DNA of 49,827 nucleotides. Origin: an uncultured Pelagibacteraceae bacterium (GTDB taxonomy: Bacteria > Pseudomonadota > Alphaproteobacteria > Pelagibacterales > Pelagibacteraceae). Both the position numbers and the translations under genes were made by a program. This document shows positions 1 through 5,485 of the stretch, piece by piece (position 1 is the first letter of the stretch; each line of letters begins with the position of its first letter). The stretch covers positions 1 to 49,827 of the forward strand of contig CACFPS010000008.1 in assembly GCA_902568235.1 (NCBI GenBank), in the 5' to 3' direction. The notes under the pieces were generated by a model. It made no database searches. It was not told where the DNA came from and saw only the letters and a list, made by a program, of their open reading frames with translations.

Positions 1-186
1 CACAAACAATTTAAGATAGGCCGTTTGTAAAAAAGCTAATTATTTATACATTTTAAGAAATACATTAAAAAATAGAGATTAATTTATACAATTAAATTGA
101 AAATATAGTTAAAAAATGAATTAAACATAATAAAAACGATGTATATTTAAACAGCTTTGCAGTATCTGAATATAGCTTTTAAAAGG

Positions 187-225
187 CCATAGATAGCGCT
201 ATTTTAAGCGTAGTCTATTTTATGG
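187..225 (-). terminator. Possible intrinsic terminator downstream of the methyltransferase gene
   Basis: An interrupted inverted repeat pairs CCATA/ATAG at 187-196 with CTAT/TATGG at 215-225, and an inner stem CGCT-ATTTTA-AGCG sits at 197-210. Read on the minus strand the stem is followed by a short T run (181-184). It lies about 80 bases beyond the stop of the leftward methyltransferase gene. The T tract is short, so this could be an unrelated hairpin. I see no other feature in bases 1-301, which are AT-rich. Confidence 0.35.
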
Positions 226-301
226 TGCAACTTATGGCTGTAATAAATAAATATTAGCTATATATAGTAAATAATACAAAAATTGTTGGTATTAGCTACT
301 T

Positions 302-577
302 TTAGAAGGAAATTCCCTCTGATTTAAGCAGTTTTTTCTTTGTTTTTATTCCTCCTGGACCAGAATATCCACCTAATGACCCGTCTGATCTAATAACCCT
401 ATGACAAGGAATTTTAGGGGCATAAGGGTTTTTTCCAATAGCATTTGCTACAGCTCTTACTGCTTTTGGCATACTTATAGCTTTTGCAACTTCTGAGTAG
501 GTTCTAATTTGACCTTTTTTTATAGTCTTTAAGTATTTCCAGACTTTTATTTGAAATTTAGTTCCTTTGAGGATCAT
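302..577 (-). CDS. Minimal O6-alkylguanine-DNA alkyltransferase (MGMT family)
   Basis: Suicide repair enzyme that moves the alkyl group from O6-alkylguanine in DNA to its own cysteine. The 91 residues cover only the C-terminal DNA-binding/methyltransferase domain: GTKFQIKVW at the N terminus, the helix-turn-helix region with the arginine finger (AVRAVANAIG, about 39-48), and the active-site PCHRV with Cys58. Because Cys is present it should be a true transferase rather than an alkyltransferase-like protein. The RNase H-like N-terminal domain of full-length Ogt is absent. I chose the start at 577. A longer reading frame to 673 would run through a hairpin-rich region and a terminator-like T run and adds no family-like sequence. 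That T run ends only about 8 bases before the chosen ATG, so the gene either has its own very close start site or depends on read-through. Confidence 0.85.
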   Translation of the reverse strand: MILKGTKFQIKVWKYLKTIKKGQIRTYSEVAKAISMPKAVRAVANAIGKNPYAPKIPCHRVIRSDGSLGGYSGPGGIKTKKKLLKSEGISF

Positions 578-584
578 AAAATGG

Positions 585-618
585 AAAAAAAACCCTGTTT
601 CCTTGCACTTTTTAGGGT
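585..618 (-). terminator. Terminator-like hairpin plus T8, just upstream of the methyltransferase start
   Basis: On the minus strand ACCCT (618-614) can pair with AGGGT (596-592), directly followed by eight Ts (592-585). A competing hairpin, TTGCAC (622-617) with GTGCAA (608-603), uses part of the same bases, so the two stems are mutually exclusive. The geometry fits the 3' end of the candidate RNA at 585-795. It would also fit a terminator/antiterminator switch in front of the methyltransferase gene. Confidence 0.5.
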
Positions 619-795
619 GCAAAGAACAGTAGTTTTGGCACGTCGTTGTATGCGCTACCGCCATGCCTTTCACTCTACGATTTTAGCGCTACTCCGCAGA
701 GTTTTCTGCCCTCTGATCTTGAATCTCTCGATTTTTCCCCAGATGGTCAGTTAAGAGTTGCCTCTTAATTCATTTTTACAATATCAGAGAGGGTA
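585..795 (-). ncRNA. Candidate structured RNA of unknown family
   Basis: This stretch is visibly richer in G and C than its surroundings and has no convincing reading frame. Read on the minus strand it gives consecutive hairpins: TTAAGAG-GCAA-CTCTTAA (768-751), AATC-GAGA-GATT (733-722) and GCAGA-AAAC-TCTGC (709-696). The first two have GNRA tetraloops only on this strand. Longer-range pairs are possible: CTCTGAT (789-783) with ATCAGAG (717-711), and GCGCTA (689-684) with TAGCGC (657-652). It ends in a hairpin with T8. I compared it by eye with RNase P RNA, tmRNA, 4.5S RNA, 6S RNA, 5S rRNA and common riboswitch consensus cores and found no match. It could be a free small RNA or a long 5' leader. 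The 5' end is a guess. Confidence 0.45.
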
Positions 796-866
796 GGTTG
801 TATGTATCACTTTATTGTTGAATTTATTTAGTTTTTAACAGGCTAGAATAGTGGGGAAAACCTAAA

Positions 867-1031
867 CTAAAATATTAAGAGTGAAATTAATATCACAAAT
901 CCCAAACCAATTATGCCAAAAATTGATGCTATTATCTTGTTTTTAGTAGTTTCCTGGAGTTTTGGCCAATTATTAATTATTAAAAATGTAATTATTACCA
1001 CCAAAAGTCCAATCAAAATGTATTTTGGCAT
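867..1031 (-). CDS. 54-residue two-helix membrane protein, function unknown
   Basis: A short frame starts at ATG 1031 and stops at TAG 867-869. Residues 4-20 form a strongly hydrophobic segment (YILIGLLVVIITFLII). A polar stretch follows (NNWPKLQETTKNK), then a second hydrophobic segment (about 33-54). This helix-loop-helix pattern, and the spacing of 13 bases behind the stop of the DUF6356-type gene on the same strand, argue for a real gene. I do not recognise the family. Confidence 0.6.
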   Translation of the reverse strand: MPKYILIGLLVVIITFLIINNWPKLQETTKNKIIASIFGIIGLGFVILISLLIF

Positions 1032-1044
1032 ATTTTATATAATA

Positions 1045-1245
1045 TCAACTTCTATCATTTATAAATTCATTAAGTTTTTTAATCTTATTACTAGCAGATT
1101 TTCTTAGAATTCCAGGTATTATGGCATGTAATAAGGCCTGAAAACCTCCCAAAATTAAAATTAGGCCTATTTTTATAGCAGTTCTAAAATGCTGAAAATA
1201 AGTTTCATTAGCTTCAATAAGATGTTGTTTTGAATTTTTAATCAT
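1045..1245 (-). CDS. Small membrane protein, DUF6356-like
   Basis: A 66-residue protein with the pattern of DUF6356 proteins: ANETYFQHFRTA near the N terminus (family style: E-x-Y-x-x-H-x-x-x-A), then a hydrophobic segment GLILILGGFQALLHAIIPGI with the conserved HAxxP. The C terminus is basic. Function is unknown in the family. It is followed on the same strand by the 54-residue membrane protein and is divergent from the recombinase gene, 78 bases away. The family call rests on motif memory and is moderately sure; the frame itself looks real. Confidence 0.7.
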   Translation of the reverse strand: MIKNSKQHLIEANETYFQHFRTAIKIGLILILGGFQALLHAIIPGILRKSASNKIKKLNEFINDRS

Positions 1246-1262
1246 TTGTTGAATTTATTATA

Positions 1263-1289
1263 TTGACATTAATAATCACTTAATATATT
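1263..1289 (+). promoter_or_regulatory. Probable promoter of the tyrosine recombinase gene
   Basis: A perfect TTGACA (1263-1268) is followed at 15 bases by TATATT (1284-1289), or at 17 bases by TATTAG (1286-1291). Either -10 element overlaps the left arm of the inverted repeat at 1287-1321. A protein bound to that repeat would block this promoter. Confidence 0.5.
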
Positions 1290-1321
1290 AGTAATGATAA
1301 TTAATTGTTATCATTAGTAAT
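1287..1321. repeat. Long inverted repeat (14-7-14) at the recombinase start
   Basis: Left arm ATTAGTAATGATAA (1287-1300), spacer TTAATTG (1301-1307), right arm TTATCATTAGTAAT (1308-1321). The arms are complementary at 13 of 14 positions. The nonamer ATTAGTAAT also occurs as a direct repeat at both outer ends (1287-1295 and 1313-1321). The recombinase ATG is at 1324. Two inverted arms around a 6-8 base spacer is the geometry of tyrosine-recombinase core sites, but the overlap with the promoter also fits an operator. AT-rich DNA makes chance palindromes more likely, though not usually this long. Confidence 0.6.
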
Positions 1322-1323
1322 TT

Positions 1324-2277
1324 ATGAATAAGCTAACTACTGATCTAAAATCGCTTCACGAGGAAACTTTAAATAACCTCAAAAGCTCTAAAGCAAATAA
1401 CACTTTACGAGCTTATAAATCAGACTTTAAAGATTTTGGAGCATTTTGTGTAAAGCATGGATTAAATTCATTGCCATCAGAGCCTAAAATAGTGTCTTTA
1501 TACCTAACCCATCTTTCTAAAAATTCAAAAATCAGCACTTTAAGAAGACGATTAGTATCAATAAGCATGGTTCATAAACTCAAAGGTCATTATTTGGATA
1601 CAAAACATCCAATTATTGTTGAAAATTTAATGGGAATTAAAAGAATAAAAGGTAGTATGCAATTAGGTAAAAAACCTATATTAATCAATCATTTAAAATC
1701 ATTAATTAATAAAATAGATGAACAAAAAATAAAGGATATTAAAAAGTTTAGAGATAAATCAATAATTTTAATTGGTTTTGGAGGTGGATTTAGAAGAACT
1801 GAACTTATTTCAATTGATCATGAAGATTTGGAATTTGTACCAGAAGGGCTCAAAATCACTATAAAAAGATCAAAAACTGATCAATTTGGTGAAGGAATGA
1901 TAAAAGGACTGCCCTTCTTCACCAATGAAAACTATTGCCCAGTAATTAATCTTAAAAAATGGTTAGAAATTTCTAAAATCAAATCTGGGCCTATTTTTAG
2001 AAGATTTTCTAAAGGATTATCTTTAACAGACAAAAGATTAACTGACCAATCCGTAGTTTTGTTAATGAAAGAGTATCTAAATTTAGCAGGAATTGAAAAT
2101 AAAGATTTTGCAGGTCATAGCTTAAGATCAGGGTTCGCAACTGTTGCAGCTGAATCTGGAGCTGATGAACGAAGTATTATGGCAATGACAGGCCATAAAA
2201 CAACTCAAATGGTCAGAAGATATATTAGAGAAGCTAATATATTTAAGAATAATGCGTTAAACAAAATTAAATTTTAA
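1324..2277 (+). CDS. Tyrosine recombinase / site-specific integrase
   Basis: A 317-residue phage-integrase-family recombinase. The N-terminal half carries the SAM-like DNA-binding domain (NNTLRAYKSDFKDFGAFC, about 25-42). The catalytic domain follows with the full set: Arg157 in FRRTEL, His265-x-x-Arg268 in HSLR, His291 in TGHK and nucleophile Tyr300 in RRYIRE. Length and completeness argue for an active enzyme. I cannot tell whether it serves an island, an invertible switch or an integron-like element; it does not look like housekeeping XerC or XerD. There is no clear Shine-Dalgarno sequence, and the inverted repeat abuts the start. Its stop is one base from the convergent polysaccharide gene. 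Confidence 0.9.
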   Translation: MNKLTTDLKSLHEETLNNLKSSKANNTLRAYKSDFKDFGAFCVKHGLNSLPSEPKIVSLYLTHLSKNSKISTLRRRLVSISMVHKLKGHYLDTKHPIIVENLMGIKRIKGSMQLGKKPILINHLKSLINKIDEQKIKDIKKFRDKSIILIGFGGGFRRTELISIDHEDLEFVPEGLKITIKRSKTDQFGEGMIKGLPFFTNENYCPVINLKKWLEISKIKSGPIFRRFSKGLSLTDKRLTDQSVVLLMKEYLNLAGIENKDFAGHSLRSGFATVAAESGADERSIMAMTGHKTTQMVRRYIREANIFKNNALNKIKF

Positions 2278-2278
2278 T

Positions 2279-3466
2279 TTAAGTAATTATATTTTTTACT
2301 TGTAAATATAAGGAGATATCTTTTTTAAAATAAAATTTTAAATTAGCTTTATTGGCTGCAATTTTGTCACTTAATTTATCACCAATAAAAAAGGAAGATT
2401 TAACATCAATGTTCCACTTTTTAATTGCCTTTTTAAACATTCCTGGAAAAGGCTTCCTATCATAACTATTTTTTCGATATTTTAAAATCTTTGAATGTTT
2501 GTAATATGGAGCATAATAAATATCGTCTATGTAAGAATTATTTTTTTTATATAAAGATACTTTCATTTTATTATGAATATATTTAAGATTATATTCAGAA
2601 ATAATTTGCTTACCAACAGCAGCCTGATTGGTAATAATAATTACTAGAAAACCTTTATTATTTAAAAACTTGATAGCCCTAGAAACATCCTTTAAGAAAA
2701 TAAATTTTTTATAAGATTTTAAATAGCCAACATCTTTATTAATGACTCCATCTCTGTCTAAAAAAAAACATTTGTTTTTTAAGAATTTACTATTTTTTTT
2801 TAAATAATTAAGTTTAAATCTTGAACCAATATCAATAAAATCTGCATCAAAATATTCACCAATTACATTTTGGTTAATAATTTGTTTGTTCAAAACATCA
2901 GTTTCAAAAGATAAGTATTTATTTTTAATTTTTTTTAGAATTTTTTTATTAATAATATATATTCCACCATTCATCATATTTGTTTTTTCTTGAGGTAAAA
3001 ATACTAGGTTTTTTTTTAAACCTAAATTTTTCATTAAATAATTATTTTTAGATTTTTTTGCATTTGATAATGCAACAAAAATTGATTTACTTTTTAAATT
3101 TTTTTTTTTTAAAATATTTAAATCTACATCAAAAAAGGTATCACCGTTTATCATAATAAAATTTTTTTTAACATATTTTTTAAGTTTGAAGAGAGCACCA
3201 CCTGTGCCTTTTTGTTTACCTTCATTAATACAAATAATTTTAGAATTATGAATTTTTAAATTGTTATATTTTTGAAAAAAAAGTTTTTTTTTATATGAAC
3301 AAAGTAAATAAATTTTTTTAAAATTGTATTTAATAAGTTTTGATAATAATAAATCTAGAAAAGGCTTGTCATTAATTTTAATTAATGGTTTAGGTACATT
3401 ATTTGTGATTTTTCCAAGTCTAGTGCCTCTACCACCTACTAATATTGCTAAATCATCAATTTTCAT
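2279..3466 (-). CDS. Fusion: sugar-1-phosphate nucleotidyltransferase + heptose-bisphosphate phosphatase
   Basis: Residues 1-225 are a nucleotidyltransferase of the HddC/mannose-1-phosphate guanylyltransferase type (GGRGTRLG 11-18, VPKPLIKI 24-31, NGD 107-109). Residues 232-385 are a HAD-IIIA phosphatase of the GmhB type (FLDRDGVIN with Asp237 and Asp239, TNQ 279-281, DRKPFPGM 336-343, GDKLSD 362-367). In the GDP-heptose route GmhB removes the 7-phosphate and HddC then attaches the nucleotide, so a fusion joins consecutive steps of LPS heptose supply. The GmhB zinc loop C-x-H...C-x-C is replaced by Ala319, Tyr321, Ser334 and Asp336. The gene overlaps the upstream glycosyltransferase by 11 bases. 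The exact nucleotide (GTP, CTP or ATP) and sugar are inference. Confidence 0.85.
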   Translation of the reverse strand: MKIDDLAILVGGRGTRLGKITNNVPKPLIKINDKPFLDLLLSKLIKYNFKKIYLLCSYKKKLFFQKYNNLKIHNSKIICINEGKQKGTGGALFKLKKYVKKNFIMINGDTFFDVDLNILKKKNLKSKSIFVALSNAKKSKNNYLMKNLGLKKNLVFLPQEKTNMMNGGIYIINKKILKKIKNKYLSFETDVLNKQIINQNVIGEYFDADFIDIGSRFKLNYLKKNSKFLKNKCFFLDRDGVINKDVGYLKSYKKFIFLKDVSRAIKFLNNKGFLVIIITNQAAVGKQIISEYNLKYIHNKMKVSLYKKNNSYIDDIYYAPYYKHSKILKYRKNSYDRKPFPGMFKKAIKKWNIDVKSSFFIGDKLSDKIAANKANLKFYFKKDISLYLQVKNIIT

Positions 3467-4454
3467 ATATTATATCCAGAAGATCTTTTGCAACATTTTT
3501 ATAAGACCTTGAATTTCTCTTTTTAATTAAGTTATTTTTTAAATTTAGGTATTCGTTGTCATCAGTTAAAATTTTTACTGAATAATCAATGAATTCTTTT
3601 TTATTTTTTGCAATATAACCAGACACACCATGGTCAACTCTTTCTTTTAAGGACCCGTAACCCATAGTCACAATAGGCACACATAATTCTCTGGCCTCTT
3701 CAGCAGCTAAACAAAACACTTCACCTTTATGACCTGGATTTAGCATTATTTTACATTTCATAAGATCTTTAATTAAATGAGATTTTGAGCCCTTCTCTCT
3801 AATCTCTATACCTAATTTCTTGTGATTTTCACTTAAATGAAATGGAGGGTTTATATATAATTTTGCATTTTTAACTTTAGAAGAAATAACATTCCAGCAA
3901 TCAATTAAAAAATTTAAATTTCTGTCTGATCTTGTGGTAAAAATTGCATTTCTTTCTGGAATAAAATTATTATCAATTTTTTCATTTATAAATTCATAAT
4001 CAACTGCTATTGGGATAATTTTTTTTCCAAAAAATGAAGTAATGAAACTCCTTGTTTTATAATGATAATCTCCTTCAAGCAGTAATGTAGGTCTATTTTT
4101 TAAGAATGGAAAAAATTGACCTTTTCTTATAAATTTTTCTAAAGACTGAACACTATGAGACCATAGATATTTTTTTTTACAATTAAATAAGGATAATAAT
4201 TTTGCATCAGACATTGAAATTAATATGTCTGGATTATAATCATTAGAAATTTGGTTAATATTTTTCCATTCTACATTATAGATTTTTTTATTTTGTTTAG
4301 TTAAATTAAAGACTTTAATATTAAACATGTCATTTTTTGCTAATTCATTAGAAATATTAATTAAAGTTTTTTCAGATCCGCTGATAATTGGTTTATCAAA
4401 ATCAGAAGCATTAAATGGTATTGTTTTTTCTACAAAATAAATTTTATACTTCAT
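3456..4454 (-). CDS. Glycosyltransferase, GT4/GT1-like
   Basis: A 332-residue protein with the GT-B layout. The N terminus contains GSEKTLINISNELAK, like the substrate loop of GT4 enzymes. The C-terminal half has GEVFCLAAEEARELCVPIV and then GYGSLKERVDHGVSGYIA, matching the nucleotide-sugar-binding E-x7-E region and the following loop. It probably adds a sugar to the LPS or capsule core. Its start overlaps the stop of the GT9-like gene in a TAATG junction, so the two are translationally coupled. Donor and acceptor cannot be read from sequence. Confidence 0.75.
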   Translation of the reverse strand: MKYKIYFVEKTIPFNASDFDKPIISGSEKTLINISNELAKNDMFNIKVFNLTKQNKKIYNVEWKNINQISNDYNPDILISMSDAKLLSLFNCKKKYLWSHSVQSLEKFIRKGQFFPFLKNRPTLLLEGDYHYKTRSFITSFFGKKIIPIAVDYEFINEKIDNNFIPERNAIFTTRSDRNLNFLIDCWNVISSKVKNAKLYINPPFHLSENHKKLGIEIREKGSKSHLIKDLMKCKIMLNPGHKGEVFCLAAEEARELCVPIVTMGYGSLKERVDHGVSGYIAKNKKEFIDYSVKILTDDNEYLNLKNNLIKKRNSRSYKNVAKDLLDIIYEN

Positions 4455-5476
4455 TAAATCTGTTTATTAATTTTTTTTAAAGTTTTATAGATATCTTTAT
4501 TTAAAAATGAAAAACTACACTTCATTCCTTTACACCATTCAGAATAACTAATTTTTTGATGAATAATATCATCACGATTTTTTAACTTAAAATTAAAAAG
4601 ATTATGACATCTAACATTATGAAAAAAAGCAATATGACTTACAATACCTTCTTTTGCTATAGAAAGAGATGAATTTTTGATAATATAAAACATATCTAAA
4701 CCAGATAAATCTTTTAAAAAAAAAATATTATTACAATTATTTTTTTTTATTTTGTTATTATAATTTAAATCAATAATTGAATAATTTCTTTCAAAATAAT
4801 TATTGTAAAAACTAGTCTTTAAATTTTTTTCTATGTCAGTGCAAAACAAAACATTATCATATTTTTGTCTTAAAAAGTTTACAAATATTTTAAATTCATT
4901 AATTTTCCAATCAAGTTCTTCAAAAAATTTATATCTAAATTGAAAAAAAATATATTTGTGAGGAATTAATTTTGAAAATTTAATGTTTATTTTAGGTATG
5001 TATAAATTTGAATAATTATTATCAAGTTTAACTGTTTCATCTATAAGTTTCTCTTGCAATTGTTTATAACTATACTTATTTATTTTATTTCTTTTAACAA
5101 TTTCATATTTATATAAAAATTTTCTAAAATAAATATTGGGTCTATTTCTTTTTTTTCCATCATATACTATTCCATAGAATTTAATTTTTTTAAAAATAAT
5201 AGGTAAAAAAAAATAAAAATTTTTAGGAGTCAAAATATAAATCTTTTCATATTTATTTAAAAATATATCAATTAGAATACTTATCTTATCTCTTAAAGTT
5301 AAATTAAAGTTAATTGTTTTGAATTCAATATTTTTAAAAAAAAAATTAAATGAATTATTCAATTCTGAAAGATATATTTTAACACTTTTTTCTTCTCTTA
5401 TTAATGTCGATAGTAAGTCAAGAGAAGTAAAAAGATCACCTGCTCTATCGTTTTTTAATACTAATACCTTTGACAT
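4454..5476 (-). CDS. GT9-like (heptosyltransferase-type) glycosyltransferase
   Basis: The 340 residues begin with KVLVLKNDRAGDLFTSLDLL, which matches the glycine-poor first strand and the D-x-x-x-S pattern of ADP-heptose:LPS heptosyltransferases. A later segment, DLSGLDMFYIIKNSSLSIAK followed by VSHIAFFH, matches the GT9 donor-binding segment (normally S/T-x-x-E/D...H). The sequence is extremely rich in Lys, Asn, Ile and Phe, so similarity is weak outside these motifs. With the heptose enzyme downstream, a heptosyltransferase role in the LPS inner core is the most likely reading. Confidence 0.6.
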   Translation of the reverse strand: MSKVLVLKNDRAGDLFTSLDLLSTLIREEKSVKIYLSELNNSFNFFFKNIEFKTINFNLTLRDKISILIDIFLNKYEKIYILTPKNFYFFLPIIFKKIKFYGIVYDGKKRNRPNIYFRKFLYKYEIVKRNKINKYSYKQLQEKLIDETVKLDNNYSNLYIPKINIKFSKLIPHKYIFFQFRYKFFEELDWKINEFKIFVNFLRQKYDNVLFCTDIEKNLKTSFYNNYFERNYSIIDLNYNNKIKKNNCNNIFFLKDLSGLDMFYIIKNSSLSIAKEGIVSHIAFFHNVRCHNLFNFKLKNRDDIIHQKISYSEWCKGMKCSFSFLNKDIYKTLKKINKQI

Positions 5477-5485
5477 TAAAAATAT

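Noticed and set aside
1..30. Open frame 1 running in from the left edge and ending at TAA 28-30, as the tail of a gene
   Set aside because: Nine codons give no recognisable family, and stop-free stretches of this size occur by chance.
551..754. A 67-residue plus-strand frame over the hairpin-rich region
   Set aside because: It crosses the candidate RNA and part of the methyltransferase gene on the other strand, has no domain-like sequence, and its frame is explained by the higher GC content of the region.
913..1107. A 64-residue plus-strand hydrophobic frame
   Set aside because: It is the shadow of the two minus-strand small membrane genes, whose family motif and start-stop spacing are much better.
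3099..3110. A run of 12 As (coding strand) in the heptose enzyme gene, and 11 Ts at 7059-7069 in the two-domain glycosyltransferase, as possible phase-variation tracts
   Set aside because: Housekeeping recG carries an equally long run (23041-23052) and 9-10 base runs are common throughout, so tract length here reflects AT-rich composition rather than a contingency locus.
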